A model generated the notes under the pieces. The model did not search any database. It was not told the DNA's origin and worked only from the letters and a program-made list of their open reading frames with translations. The position numbers and the translations under genes were made by a program. A stretch of DNA of 25,909 nt from Proteiniphilum sp. UBA4977 (GTDB taxonomy: Bacteria > Bacteroidota > Bacteroidia > Bacteroidales > Dysgonomonadaceae): NCBI GenBank assembly GCA_002398565.1, contig DGZP01000012.1, positions 16,867 to 42,775 on the forward strand, written 5' to 3'. Positions 1 to 10,137 of the stretch are shown in pieces (within the stretch, counting starts at the first letter, position 1; each line of letters begins with the position of its first letter).

Positions 1-1
1 C

Positions 2-2092
2 CAGCTTTCTGAATTACGCAGCGTGGAGTTTTCAGCAAATGTCCTTAGTAAAAATGGGAACGGAAAGGGGAAAAGTAAAAGATGGAAATTTGATATTTCT
101 CCCGGTGAAAATGTGGTGGAAATGATTCTTGATCTGGGAAAAGATGCCCTTTTATGGGATGAGTTCAACCCGAATGTATACGAATTGCTTTTTACACTTG
201 CTTCAGATAATGAGTCGGATACCCGTTCCGTTGATTTTGGATTGCGTGAGTTCCGGTCAGAAGGTTCCCGTTTTGTCATCAACGGACGACCGGTTTTTTT
301 GCGTGGAACACTGGAGTGCGCCATTTTCCCTAAAACGGGTTATCCTTCTACCGATATTGACTACTGGAAGAAAATTTACAGAGCCGTAAAGAATCATGGC
401 TTGAATCACGTGCGTTTTCATTCCTGGTGTCCGCCGGAAGTCGCTTTTGATGCCGCAGATGAGATGGGGGTATACCTTCAGGTTGAATGTTCTTCCTGGG
501 CCAATCAAAGTACACAATTGGGAAGTGGATTGCCGGTTGATCAATATATTTGGGACGAAAGTGAACGGATTGTCAAAAGTTATGGCAGTCATCCTTCTTT
601 TGTAATGATGGCTTACGGCAATGAACCGGGAGGTCCCAAATTCAGAGAGTTTCTTACGGACTTTGTCAGTTATTGGAAAGAAAAGGACAATCGTCGGGTA
701 TATACCAGTGCCGCCGGCTGGCCGGTATTGTCTGTGAATGATTATCATAACATTCCCGAACCGCGCATACAGCGATGGGCCGAGGAGCTCAGGAGTATCA
801 TTAATTCAGAAGCTCCACAGACCGATTACGATTGGTCCCGGAAAATCCCGAAAGACGGAATTCCTGTAGTGAGTCACGAAATTGGCCAATGGTGCGTATA
901 TCCCAATTTCAAGGAGATGGGTAAATATACAGGAGTTCTGAAACCGAAGAATTTTGAGATTTTTCGGGCCAGCTTGCAGGCTCACGGGATGGAGCATTTG
1001 GCTGATAGTTTCTTGCTGGCTTCCGGAAAGCTGCAAGCGTTGTGCTACAAGGCTGATATCGAAGCCGCACTTCGTACTCCCGGTTTTGCCGGCTTTCAGT
1101 TGCTCGATCTGCACGATTTCCCCGGCCAGGGGACTGCTTTGGTGGGGGTCCTGGATCCTTTTTGGGAAGAGAAGGGGTATATCTCTCCGGAAGAATACAG
1201 TCGGTTTTGCAATGCCACTGTTCCTTTGGTCCGGCTTGGGAAACTGATATTTATAGAAGGTGAAACAATGACGGCGAATATCGAGGTAGCACACTTCGGA
1301 GAGAAACCTTTGCAGTCAATCAGCCCGAAGTGGCAACTTACAGAGGATGGTGAAACTATTTCGGAAGGGACGTTGGATCAACAGGATATTCCGATAGGAA
1401 ATGCCATTCAATTGGGGAAGGTGGCTTATCGCTTTGAGAATAAAGATAAGCCCCGGAAATTGAATTTCAAAATAAGCGTGGAAAAGTTTGAGAATTCATG
1501 GGATATCTGGGTTTATCCCGCAAACCAGGAGATTGAATTCGCCGATATCAAGGTGGTTGAAAATATAGATCGGTCTACGCTGGATTATTTACAAAATGGA
1601 GGGAAAGTATTGCTCAGTCTAGGTAAAGGGAAAGTAATTCCGGAAATGGGTGGAAATGTGGGAGTAGGATTTTCGAGTATATTCTGGAATACGGCCTGGA
1701 CAGGAGGCCAGAAACCTCATACCCTTGGAATTCTGTGCGATCCGACACATCCCGCACTCAAGAATTTTCCGACAGAATACCATTCCAACTGGCAATGGTG
1801 GGATGCAATGAGTCATAGCGACGCGATCTTGTTGGACTCTTTGGCTGCCAATCTAACACCCATTGTCCGTATTATAGATGATTGGGTTTCCAACAGAAAC
1901 CTGGGTCTCATATTTGAGGCGCAGGTAGGTAAGGGCCGGATTGTGGTGAGCGGGACAGATCTGGTCAATAATTTAACATCACGGCCAGAAGCGTTCCAAC
2001 TGAGAACCAGTTTACTTCAATACATGAACAGTAAGACTTTTAAACCGGGTACAGAAATTAAACCCGATGTCCTGGCAAAAGTAGTCAGATGA
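2..2092 (+). CDS. Glycoside hydrolase family 2 protein, 3' part (5' end outside window)
   Basis: The frame is open from base 2, ahead of the first possible GTG at base 23, and the protein starts in the middle of a domain, so this is the C-terminal 696 residues of a longer GH2 exo-glycosidase. It lacks the N-terminal jelly-roll sugar-binding domain that its paralogues downstream keep. An immunoglobulin-like segment comes first (LWDEFNPNVYEL). The TIM barrel begins near VNGRPVFLRGTLE-like sequence and contains HVRFHSWCPPE. The likely acid/base is the Glu of AYGNEPGG (codon 623-625) and the likely nucleophile is the Glu of SHEIGQW (codon 878-880); both follow the GH2 retaining pattern. The last ~180 residues resemble the glutamine-amidotransferase-like (ThuA/trimerisation-type) tail of other Bacteroidota GH2 enzymes (GILCDPTHP, FHSNWQWW-like). 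Expected location is periplasm or cell surface. Substrate could be a beta-galactoside, beta-glucuronide or alpha-L-arabinopyranoside; it cannot be fixed from sequence. susC1 follows after 68 nt. Confidence 0.9.
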   Translation, partial: QLSELRSVEFSANVLSKNGNGKGKSKRWKFDISPGENVVEMILDLGKDALLWDEFNPNVYELLFTLASDNESDTRSVDFGLREFRSEGSRFVINGRPVFLRGTLECAIFPKTGYPSTDIDYWKKIYRAVKNHGLNHVRFHSWCPPEVAFDAADEMGVYLQVECSSWANQSTQLGSGLPVDQYIWDESERIVKSYGSHPSFVMMAYGNEPGGPKFREFLTDFVSYWKEKDNRRVYTSAAGWPVLSVNDYHNIPEPRIQRWAEELRSIINSEAPQTDYDWSRKIPKDGIPVVSHEIGQWCVYPNFKEMGKYTGVLKPKNFEIFRASLQAHGMEHLADSFLLASGKLQALCYKADIEAALRTPGFAGFQLLDLHDFPGQGTALVGVLDPFWEEKGYISPEEYSRFCNATVPLVRLGKLIFIEGETMTANIEVAHFGEKPLQSISPKWQLTEDGETISEGTLDQQDIPIGNAIQLGKVAYRFENKDKPRKLNFKISVEKFENSWDIWVYPANQEIEFADIKVVENIDRSTLDYLQNGGKVLLSLGKGKVIPEMGGNVGVGFSSIFWNTAWTGGQKPHTLGILCDPTHPALKNFPTEYHSNWQWWDAMSHSDAILLDSLAANLTPIVRIIDDWVSNRNLGLIFEAQVGKGRIVVSGTDLVNNLTSRPEAFQLRTSLLQYMNSKTFKPGTEIKPDVLAKVVR

Positions 2093-2160
2093 TATCGCCC
2101 GGATTGCAGTTTGAGATGGAATTTACTTCAATACCAATATTTTAATAGATATAATTCACC

Positions 2161-5100
2161 ATGCAGATTATGAATAATTACCGTCAAAGGGAGTCAATGA
2201 AATATTTTTTATTGACCGTGAGAATAACTGCACTGTTACTATTTTCCATTGTTTTTCATACGATGGCAGACACAGGTTATTCTCCAAACAGCAAAACAGA
2301 TGATCTTGAGAATCGTTCCAGCCAACAGCTAAGAAAAATGATCACCGGAACAGTGGCTGACGATAAGGGAATACCCATCATTGGGGCCAATATAATTGAA
2401 GCAGGAACAGCCAATGGAACAGTCACCGATATGGATGGGAAATTTTCATTGAGGGTAAATGACGATGCCACAATTCGGGTAACTTATATTGGTTATTTTA
2501 GTCAGGAGATTTCTACCGTAGGCAGAACAAACTTAAGTATCACCTTACTGGAAGACACACAGGCATTGGATGAGGTGGTGGTAATAGGTTACGGTACACA
2601 GCGAAAAATAACGACTACGGGAGCAATTACCTCTGTTTCGAACGAGGAACTGATAAAGGCTCCTGTTGCCGGTGTAAGCAATGCATTGACGGGACTCACC
2701 TCTGGCTTGCAATCGGTTCAGGTATCCGGTGAATTTGGCAATGACAGGGCAAACATCCGCATCAGGGGTATCGGTACATTGTATACCGGTGGGGCTGCAC
2801 CTTTAATATTGGTAGATGGTGTGGAAAGAAGCACCTATAATGACATCGATCCCAATGAAATTGAATCGCTGAACGTGTTGAAAGACGCTTCTGCAACCGC
2901 TGTCTTTGGCGTAAGAGGGGCGAATGGGGTTATATTGATTACCACCCGTTCGGGAAAAGAAGGCAAGCCAAGAGTCAGTGCCACCATAAATGCAGCAGCG
3001 CTGCAACCATCGATATTACCGGAAATGCTTCGTTCGTATGATTATGCATTATTAAGGAACGAGGCCGAACGCAACATGGGTCGTACACCTACTTTTTCGG
3101 AGGAGGATCTGCGTATCTATCAAAGCGGTGAAGACCCGATTTTTCATCCCGATAAGAATTGGATTGAAGAGCTGATCAGGCCGTTGTCGTTCCAACAGTC
3201 GTACAATGTCAATCTAAGCGGTGGCACGGAAGGGGTACGTTATTTCACCAGCCTGGGTTACTTCAATCAGTTTGGTGGTTACAACAAGCCGGAGCAGGAT
3301 TTCGGTTTCTCACCCGAACACAGCTATGACCGGTACAACCTGCGTATGAATTTTGACTTCGATGTCACAAAAGAGCTCCTGCTGTCTGTAAAGTTGGGAA
3401 ATCAGGTTACTGAAAATGTTTTTCCTACGGGTGGTGCATGGGCGGCCTTTGATAAGGCAACAAGTACTGCCCCCATGTCGAGTCCCGGATTTATCGATGG
3501 CAAGGTGATCACCGAGGTTTCAGGTTTCCCGCAAGGAGTAAGGGAGTTTAATCCATGGGTGGAAACCGGTCCTACGAGTGGTAGCAGTTATGGCTTGCAA
3601 GAGAAGAACTACTCCAATACCATCAATACCAATATTTCGTTAAAATACAATCTTGATCGGTTTATAAAAGGTTTATCCATCAGAGCTATGGGCGCGTATG
3701 ACTCCTATTACAACAAGTACAGCCGACGTCAGCGTTATTTCGATACCTATACTGTGGTGAAAGATCCGGAGAGCGGACTTCCCCTTGTTTTCAGAAATGA
3801 TGAAAAAGGACCCTATTATGGTTTGGGTGAAAATATTTCAGATGGCAATAAGTGGAGAAAAATGTATGGAGAGGCTGCCGTTGATTATGAAAGTACCATA
3901 GCGGATAATCACAAAATTAGCGGACTTTTGCTAGGTACCATGCAGAAGGCTTATTATCCAAATATGCAATACAAACTCCCCACAGCCTATATCGGATTGG
4001 TTGGCAGGATAACGTACGATTATAAAAACAAGTATCTGGCCGAAATAAATGCCGGTTATAATGGTTCGGAAAACTTTCCCGAGGGAAGCAGATTTGGGTT
4101 TTTCCCGGCTTTTTCACTTGGGTGGATTCCAACGGAGGAGTCTTTTTTTCCGGAAAACGAGTTTCTTACTTTTCTGAAGATTCGTGGTTCGTATGGAGAA
4201 GTAGGAAATGATAAGATAGGTGGCAACAGATATCTCTATATTGAAGGACCGTATGCATTGACCAATGACGGGAATGCCCGTACCACCTTTGGTATTCCCG
4301 GCGTTAACCAGGCCACTTACCCGCAATACAAAGAAGGATTGCCCGGCAATCCGAATGTCACATGGGAACGGGCCAGGAAGTGGAATACAGGCTTTGACAT
4401 GAAATTGTTGAAAGATAAATTGAGTATCACGGCTGATTATTTCGAGGAAAAACGGGATAATATTTTGTGGAATCTGTCAACCATTCCCGAATTGGTTGCA
4501 ATACGGCTCGCACCTGCCAACATTGGGAAAGTAGATAATTACGGTTATGAATTGGAGGTAGGATACCGCGATAAAATTGAAGCGGTAAATTATTGGGTAA
4601 AAGGCCTGTATTCGTTTTCCCGCAATACCATTGTCTTTCAGGATGAACCGAACCGTAAATATGAGTGGATGCGTCGTACGGGACAGTCGGTAGGACAACA
4701 TTTTGGCCTGGTCTTCGATGGGTTTTATAATACCCAGGAAGAAATTGATGATCCCGAACGCCCCATCTCTCAATGGGAGGGAGCAGGACTGAAGCCGGGA
4801 GATATGAAATACCTTGATTTGAACGGGGATAAACGTATTACAGAAGAAGATATGCGGCCGATAGGATACAACGATTTTCCGGAAATCAATTACAGTGGTT
4901 CGTTTGGTCTTTCCTATAAAGGTTTCGACATGACTGCCCTGTTTCAGGGTGCAACCAATGTATCTGTCTATTTTGCAAAGCATGCCGGAGCGTATGCTTT
5001 CGACAGCGACTGGGGGGCTGCCTATTCATGGCAACTGGAACGATGGGAACAGGGCCGATATGAAAGAGGAGAGAAGATATCCTACCCCCGTGTGGAACTT

Positions 5101-5376
5101 TCACCTACACTTGGTTTACACAACTATCAGAAATCAAGTTTCTGGGTGCAGGATGCATCTTACGTGAGACTCAAGAACGTGGAACTCGGATACCGGCTTC
5201 CTTCCTCTTCCCTGAAACACCTTGGATTGCAGACGTTGCGTTTTTATGTGAGCGGTAATAACCTGATCACCTGGACTGGCATCCGCTACACCATGGATCC
5301 GGATGCAAGAGAATCATACGGGCGTGTCATGCCACCCATGCGGGTGTTCAATGTCGGCGTGAATGTTCAATTTTAA
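2161..5376 (+). CDS. SusC-like TonB-dependent outer-membrane transporter (SusC1)
   Basis: This is a TonB-linked beta-barrel importer of the SusC/RagA family, which takes up oligosaccharides together with the SusD lipoprotein encoded next. It is 1071 residues long from ATG 2161. A second start at 2197 (MKYFLLTVRI) puts the signal peptide nearer the N-terminus and is equally plausible. Visible domains are: signal peptide; carboxypeptidase-D-regulatory-like domain at about 61-131 (ITGTVADDKGIPIIGANI, GTVTDMDGKFSL); TonB-box/linker DEVVVIGYGTQRK at about 137-149; plug domain to about residue 265 (ILVDGVER, IESLNVLKDASATAVFG, GANGVILITTRSGK); then the barrel, ending in the aromatic NVGVNVQF typical of outer-membrane proteins. 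Length and architecture are normal for SusC. Its 3' end overlaps an upstream in-frame extension of susD1, but the credible susD1 start lies 31 nt downstream. The barrel contains LDLNGDKRITEEDM, a calcium-binding-like loop common in SusC proteins. The transported glycan is not known. Confidence 0.97.
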   Translation: MQIMNNYRQRESMKYFLLTVRITALLLFSIVFHTMADTGYSPNSKTDDLENRSSQQLRKMITGTVADDKGIPIIGANIIEAGTANGTVTDMDGKFSLRVNDDATIRVTYIGYFSQEISTVGRTNLSITLLEDTQALDEVVVIGYGTQRKITTTGAITSVSNEELIKAPVAGVSNALTGLTSGLQSVQVSGEFGNDRANIRIRGIGTLYTGGAAPLILVDGVERSTYNDIDPNEIESLNVLKDASATAVFGVRGANGVILITTRSGKEGKPRVSATINAAALQPSILPEMLRSYDYALLRNEAERNMGRTPTFSEEDLRIYQSGEDPIFHPDKNWIEELIRPLSFQQSYNVNLSGGTEGVRYFTSLGYFNQFGGYNKPEQDFGFSPEHSYDRYNLRMNFDFDVTKELLLSVKLGNQVTENVFPTGGAWAAFDKATSTAPMSSPGFIDGKVITEVSGFPQGVREFNPWVETGPTSGSSYGLQEKNYSNTINTNISLKYNLDRFIKGLSIRAMGAYDSYYNKYSRRQRYFDTYTVVKDPESGLPLVFRNDEKGPYYGLGENISDGNKWRKMYGEAAVDYESTIADNHKISGLLLGTMQKAYYPNMQYKLPTAYIGLVGRITYDYKNKYLAEINAGYNGSENFPEGSRFGFFPAFSLGWIPTEESFFPENEFLTFLKIRGSYGEVGNDKIGGNRYLYIEGPYALTNDGNARTTFGIPGVNQATYPQYKEGLPGNPNVTWERARKWNTGFDMKLLKDKLSITADYFEEKRDNILWNLSTIPELVAIRLAPANIGKVDNYGYELEVGYRDKIEAVNYWVKGLYSFSRNTIVFQDEPNRKYEWMRRTGQSVGQHFGLVFDGFYNTQEEIDDPERPISQWEGAGLKPGDMKYLDLNGDKRITEEDMRPIGYNDFPEINYSGSFGLSYKGFDMTALFQGATNVSVYFAKHAGAYAFDSDWGAAYSWQLERWEQGRYERGEKISYPRVELSPTLGLHNYQKSSFWVQDASYVRLKNVELGYRLPSSSLKHLGLQTLRFYVSGNNLITWTGIRYTMDPDARESYGRVMPPMRVFNVGVNVQF

Positions 5377-5407
5377 AAAGAGACACTATCAAAAAAATAA
5401 TAATTGT

Positions 5408-7195
5408 ATGAAATATCTATTAATTATAGGTTGTATCCTGATTTCAACGCTGTTCTTTTCCTGTGAAGATTATCTGGAAAAACCGATCAGCAGCGATATA
5501 ACTGTGGATAGCGTTTTTAATTCAGCTATTCGTACAGAGCAATTCTTATGGAATGTATACAGTACGGCCTCCATCTATGAATTTAATCATTTCTGGAGTA
5601 GTTCCGACCCTCGTTTCTATCATTATGGCGCCAGCGGTTCGCTTGTTTCTGTAGCCACGGATGAATTGGAAGTAGAAGGGACATATCCTGCCATACCACG
5701 TTATTTTCATACTGGAACATGGAATGCGGCGACCATTGACCCGGGGAGCTGGGGTTTGGAGTTTATGTCGCATATCACCTATCAGGGTATTCGCAATGCG
5801 AATATTTTCATGGAAAATGTGGACAAATCTCCCTTCTCTGAAAACGAAAAAAATAGCATGAAGGCGGAGGCACGGTTTCTCAGGGCCTTGATGCATTTCG
5901 ACCTGATGCAACGCCTCGGTGGTATATCCATTGTGGATCACGTCTTGTCGGTCAGTTCAATTGATGATGTGGAAGGGGTGAAAATTCCCCGTTCAACCTA
6001 TGCTCAAACAGTGGACTTCATTGTTTCCGAGTGCGAAGAAGCGGCCAAATACCTGCCCAATGTGTATGAGGATACCAAATATCTCGGCCGAATTGTAAAA
6101 GGTGCCGCACTGGCTTTGAAAGCAAGGGTACTGTTATATGCGGCGAGCCCGCTCTTTAACGATCCGGAGGGTAAAACATACGTACCGGTAAACGATCCTG
6201 TTCTCCGTGAATTGATAGGTTATCCGACGTATGATCCAAACAGATGGCAACTGGCGGTTGAAGCCAATAAGGCTGTGCTCGACTGGGCTGCCAATGAGAG
6301 TGGTTGGTGTCAGCTATACACTGGCTTTGACAATCCGGTGGATCGATACGAAGAAATTTTCATCAATCATACCTGTCCGGAAGTGATATTGAGCGCCGGG
6401 CTTATGCAGAATGCCGGTGGTTATTTTTGCCTCTTTATGTTACCTGGACAGATCATTCCGCAAGGGCAGAACAACCCTTCGAACCATGCTATCACGTTCA
6501 ATTTTACAAAGTTTTATCAGAAAAGTGATGGCACGGATCAGGTATGGAATGAAGAGGAAGGCGTGGCATATCCCTATTCGCAGTACCAACGGAAACTGGG
6601 TGAACTGGAACCGCGTTTTCAGGCTTCTGTTTTTCAGTCCGGTACCGAATGGTCGAGAGGGTCGGGTACGGTGTACCACTTTTATGAGACCAATACGCTG
6701 CAGTTAAAAGATATTCGTGGGGTAGGCTTTATGAGGAAGTTTGTGAAAGGGGTCACACCAAATAGTCCGGCTCCGAGATGGATCACTTTCCGCCTGGCTG
6801 AATTTTATCTTAATTATGCAGAGGCACTCAATGAAGTAAATGGAAATCCGGGTGAGATAGAATGGGCGGTAAATCAGGTGCGGCGCAGGGTCGATATGCC
6901 CGATGTCAAGTTTACAAATCAAAATGAAATGAGACAGATTATCCGTCGGGAAAGGGCGGTAGAGTTCGCGTTCGAGCAGCATCGTTATTTCGATCTGCGC
7001 CGTTGGAAAACGGCGAGTGAAGAAGGGGTTATGAAAGGGAAAATTTATACCCTCAAGCTCTATGATACCAAACCGGAGCCTACCTATAAGCTGGAACAGA
7101 TATCAAGTCGAGTTTGGGAAGACAAAATGTATCTTTATCCATTCAGGCAGCAGGAAGTAGACCTGGGTTATATCATACAGAATCCAGGGTGGTAA
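5408..7195 (+). CDS. SusD/RagB-like surface glycan-binding lipoprotein (SusD1)
   Basis: Surface lipoprotein that closes over the SusC1 barrel and binds the incoming oligosaccharide. I chose ATG 5408 because it gives a compact lipoprotein leader ending in LFFSC with the lipidated Cys at residue 19. The longer frame from 5363 would prefix 15 charged residues and overlap susC1. Length is 595 residues. SusD hallmarks are visible: CEDYLEKP directly after the lipid Cys, the helical TPR-like stretch ARFLRALMHFDLMQRLGG at 155-172, and ALKARVLLYAASPLF. The C-terminal block has RRERAVEFAFEQHRYFDLRRWK and the protein ends in QNPGW. The middle region between the helical repeats and the C-terminal block is where glycan contacts usually sit, but the ligand residues cannot be read off here. 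It follows susC1 by 31 nt, the standard SusC-SusD order. Confidence 0.96.
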   Translation: MKYLLIIGCILISTLFFSCEDYLEKPISSDITVDSVFNSAIRTEQFLWNVYSTASIYEFNHFWSSSDPRFYHYGASGSLVSVATDELEVEGTYPAIPRYFHTGTWNAATIDPGSWGLEFMSHITYQGIRNANIFMENVDKSPFSENEKNSMKAEARFLRALMHFDLMQRLGGISIVDHVLSVSSIDDVEGVKIPRSTYAQTVDFIVSECEEAAKYLPNVYEDTKYLGRIVKGAALALKARVLLYAASPLFNDPEGKTYVPVNDPVLRELIGYPTYDPNRWQLAVEANKAVLDWAANESGWCQLYTGFDNPVDRYEEIFINHTCPEVILSAGLMQNAGGYFCLFMLPGQIIPQGQNNPSNHAITFNFTKFYQKSDGTDQVWNEEEGVAYPYSQYQRKLGELEPRFQASVFQSGTEWSRGSGTVYHFYETNTLQLKDIRGVGFMRKFVKGVTPNSPAPRWITFRLAEFYLNYAEALNEVNGNPGEIEWAVNQVRRRVDMPDVKFTNQNEMRQIIRRERAVEFAFEQHRYFDLRRWKTASEEGVMKGKIYTLKLYDTKPEPTYKLEQISSRVWEDKMYLYPFRQQEVDLGYIIQNPGW

Positions 7196-7227
7196 GGTTT
7201 AACAGTATACCCAATAACAGCAATTCT

Positions 7228-7283
7228 TATGGAACGAGTAAATAAATCTTCAACGTAAGGAAATGATTAAAGCAAGTTCCATA
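7228..7283. repeat. Spaced inverted repeat in the susD1-susC2 gap
   Basis: TATGGAAC (7228-7235) is repeated as its exact reverse complement GTTCCATA (7276-7283), with a 40-nt spacer, in the 116-nt gap between susD1 and susC2. This is the longest gap inside the import block. An 8-bp match at this distance could be chance. If real it might be an operator or an mRNA stem ahead of susC2. No convincing Bacteroidota promoter is visible beside it. Confidence 0.25.
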
Positions 7284-7311
7284 TGATACCTTTAAAAAAA
7301 GTTTTAATCTT

Positions 7312-10113
7312 ATGAAAGAAAATAATATGAACCGACTGGCTACTTTCATTGTTTTTCTGATAATTAGTGCAGGAATGCATGCCGCTGACCCAGATAGTAC
7401 ATTGTTGAATATCAGCTTTGGAAAGCAGGAAGCGGAGCTCTCTACCTCGTCTGTATCGGAAGTAAAGGGAGATGATTTACGCAAATCTCATGTTGCCACG
7501 TTAAGTAACACTTTCTTTGGCCGTTTCAGCGGCATGACCACCCTGCAGACAGACGGTGAGCCGGGATACGACGAGGCCACGATTTACCTGCGAGGGCCCC
7601 ATTCAATGCGGAGTAATTCATTCATTATTCTGGTAGATGGATTTGAGACGGACGGTTTTAACCAACTTACTGCAGAAGAGATAGAGTCGGTGACTTACCT
7701 CAAGGATGCGGCTGCACTGGCTGTTCATGGCATTAGTGGAGCCAATGGTGCCCTGCTCATCACCACCAAAAGGGGAAGCCTGACCGGCAAGAAGTTAAAA
7801 ATATCTTTTAAAGCAAGGTACGGCGTTCAAACACCCACGCATCTTCCCCGGTTCGAGAATGCGTATAACTACGCTCGACTTTACAATGAGGGTTTAGAAA
7901 ATGATGGCATGGCGCCCCTCTATAGTGAGAGTGACCTGGCGGGATATCAAAGTGGTACCGATCCCTACGCTTATCCCGATGTGAACTGGTACGATGAGAT
8001 GTTGTCAAAAACATCTGATTTACAGGATTACACATTGTCTTTTTCAGGTGGAAACAAGTTTTCCCGCTACTATGTGATGGCCGGTTACATGGGTAGCAAC
8101 GGTTTGTATGCACACACCGATGGGAAGAATAATTCCAATATCAGTTTTCAACGGATCAATTTTCGTGCAAATGTGGATATTGACGTATCTTCCAATCTCT
8201 CTTTCGCGCTGAACCTGGGTGGACGTATCGAGGATCGTAAATTCCCCAACACCGGAACCGCTACGCTGTGGCAAAATATGGCAACTTATGCGCCCAATCT
8301 ATATCCGGTGCGCACTCCCCAGGGGCAAATAACAGGAACGGCGAATTATCCGGACAATCCGATCGGTAGCTTGCTTGAGGAAGGATATGGATCCCGACAT
8401 TCGCGAAACGTGCAGGCAATTGTTACTGCAAAATATCTCCTGCCTTTTATAACCGATGGATTGGCTGTATTTGGAGGTGTTGCTTTGAGCAGTAACTACA
8501 TGAGCGGTTACAATAAGACCAAGAGTTATGCTTATTACGAGCCGGTAAAGACCCTGTCACAAGTTGGAGAGGATTCTCTTTACTACATCAGGAGAGGTAC
8601 GGACACCGATTTAACCGTGTCAACCGGGAACGATGGCGAGACAAGCAGGACGGGAGTTCATGCCGGAGTAGAATACGAGACACGTTCTGATTTGCATAAT
8701 CTGAACCTGCAGATGATGTTCAAACAGGACGCTTACTCAATTTTTGGTCAGCAATCTGTTTTTGCCAAGCAAAATTGGCTGGGACGATTTGGTTATGCCT
8801 ACGACCGGAAGTATCTCGCCGAGTTGTCTTTTTCATACAGTGGTACGGACAACTATAAAAAAGGCCAAAGGTTCGGACTTTTCCCGGCTCTCTCATTGGG
8901 TTGGATCTTATCAAATGAAGACTTTATCCCGAAGACAGACAAGGTGAACTTTCTGAAAATAAGGGGTTCGGCCGGACTTTTGGGGAATGACAATGGGGCA
9001 GAGCGATTTGCCTACAACCAGTATTGGGGTACCGCTTCAAGGCAGGGCTATAATCAGGGATATTTCTTTGGCACAGGGGTTACATTCCAAGACGCGCTGG
9101 TGCAATTGGCGTTGGCTGATCCGAATTTCACATGGGAGAAAGCCATGTTGTATAACGTGGGTATCGATGCTCTCTTTTTCAATCGCCGCCTCTCGCTGAC
9201 TACCGATCTTTACTTGGAAAACAGGTATGATATTCTCGTGAATGTGGCCAACACGATGCCGAGTTTCTCCGGAGTTGATTTTTCTTCTATGCAAAATAAA
9301 GGCAAGACCCGGAATCAAGGCTTTGAAGTATCTGCAAGGTATGCCGACAAGGTCGGTGACGTGAACTATTTTGCCGGTTTGGGCGGATCCATGTCACGCA
9401 CGAAAATCGTGGCAAGTTATGAGACGCCAAGAAAAGAAGAGGCGAGATATACACAAGGACGTCCCCTGGGACAACGTTTCGGTCTTGAAGCAATAGGTTT
9501 TTTCCGGGATGAAACGGATATTGAAAATAACCCATTGCAGACCTTTTCCAACGTTCGCCCCGGTGATCTTAAATACAAAGATCAAAATGGCGATGGAATT
9601 ATCGATGTGAACGACGAGGTAGCCATAGGCAATCCGAATATTCCGGAAATTTCTTATTCTGCCAACGTGGGTATTTCGTGGAAAGGATTTGATCTGGAGT
9701 TTCTTTTCGACGGCAATACAAATCGGAGTGTCTATCTCAGCGGTTACATGTTTTGGCCTTTCATCAATGACTACAACATATCCAAATGGACCACCGAAAG
9801 GCGATGGACACCTGAAACGGCTGACCGTGCAGCTGCCCCCAGACTGGGTGTGCAGGCCAATGCCAACAACTACCGTTCGTCGGATTTTTGGGTGCGTGAT
9901 ATTTCTCTTCTGAGACTAAGGAATGCGGAGATAGGATGGACTTACCAGGGAGGAGCCTTGCAGCGGGCTAAAATCGAGAAATGCAGGGTATATCTGAGTG
10001 CTTTAAACTTGTTCACTTTGGACAATCTTGATGCCGATGTTGATCCTGAAACCTTGAGTGCAGGGTATCCTACATTGAAAACTTTCTCGCTGGGCGTGAC
10101 TTTGGATTTTTAA
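7312..10113 (+). CDS. SusC-like TonB-dependent transporter without regulatory-like domain (SusC2)
   Basis: Second SusC-family porin, 933 residues from ATG 7312. ATG 7327 (MNRLATFIVF) is an alternative that gives a more typical signal peptide. Unlike SusC1 it has no carboxypeptidase-regulatory-like domain. Mature sequence begins with a short segment (LLNISFGKQEAELSTSSVS) that runs straight into the plug at about 40-155. Plug motifs are ILVDGFETDGF, IESVTYLKDAAALAVHG and GANGALLITTKRG. The beta-barrel ends in LKTFSLGVTLDF. Late in the barrel there is DQNGDGIIDVNDE, an EF-hand-like loop matching the one in SusC1. The protein is about 140 residues shorter than SusC1 and clearly a diverged paralogue, not a recent duplicate. 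Shortened SusC proteins of this kind occur as second pairs in other multi-pair PULs (family knowledge). It probably imports a different fragment of the same glycan, which is inference. It is followed by its own susD after 24 nt. Confidence 0.95.
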   Translation: MKENNMNRLATFIVFLIISAGMHAADPDSTLLNISFGKQEAELSTSSVSEVKGDDLRKSHVATLSNTFFGRFSGMTTLQTDGEPGYDEATIYLRGPHSMRSNSFIILVDGFETDGFNQLTAEEIESVTYLKDAAALAVHGISGANGALLITTKRGSLTGKKLKISFKARYGVQTPTHLPRFENAYNYARLYNEGLENDGMAPLYSESDLAGYQSGTDPYAYPDVNWYDEMLSKTSDLQDYTLSFSGGNKFSRYYVMAGYMGSNGLYAHTDGKNNSNISFQRINFRANVDIDVSSNLSFALNLGGRIEDRKFPNTGTATLWQNMATYAPNLYPVRTPQGQITGTANYPDNPIGSLLEEGYGSRHSRNVQAIVTAKYLLPFITDGLAVFGGVALSSNYMSGYNKTKSYAYYEPVKTLSQVGEDSLYYIRRGTDTDLTVSTGNDGETSRTGVHAGVEYETRSDLHNLNLQMMFKQDAYSIFGQQSVFAKQNWLGRFGYAYDRKYLAELSFSYSGTDNYKKGQRFGLFPALSLGWILSNEDFIPKTDKVNFLKIRGSAGLLGNDNGAERFAYNQYWGTASRQGYNQGYFFGTGVTFQDALVQLALADPNFTWEKAMLYNVGIDALFFNRRLSLTTDLYLENRYDILVNVANTMPSFSGVDFSSMQNKGKTRNQGFEVSARYADKVGDVNYFAGLGGSMSRTKIVASYETPRKEEARYTQGRPLGQRFGLEAIGFFRDETDIENNPLQTFSNVRPGDLKYKDQNGDGIIDVNDEVAIGNPNIPEISYSANVGISWKGFDLEFLFDGNTNRSVYLSGYMFWPFINDYNISKWTTERRWTPETADRAAAPRLGVQANANNYRSSDFWVRDISLLRLRNAEIGWTYQGGALQRAKIEKCRVYLSALNLFTLDNLDADVDPETLSAGYPTLKTFSLGVTLDF

Positions 10114-10137
10114 GCAACCATCAAAAAATATGATTCT

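Noticed and set aside
2093..2160. Search for a promoter or terminator between the left-edge GH2 and susC1
   Set aside because: TTTG at 2110-2113 could be a -33 element, but no TAnnTTTG follows at proper spacing; the AT-rich stretch 2136-2156 alone is not enough, and no stem-loop is visible.
5363..5407. Upstream in-frame extension of susD1 that overlaps the end of susC1
   Set aside because: It would put 15 charged residues before an otherwise perfect lipoprotein leader; ATG 5408 is the better start.
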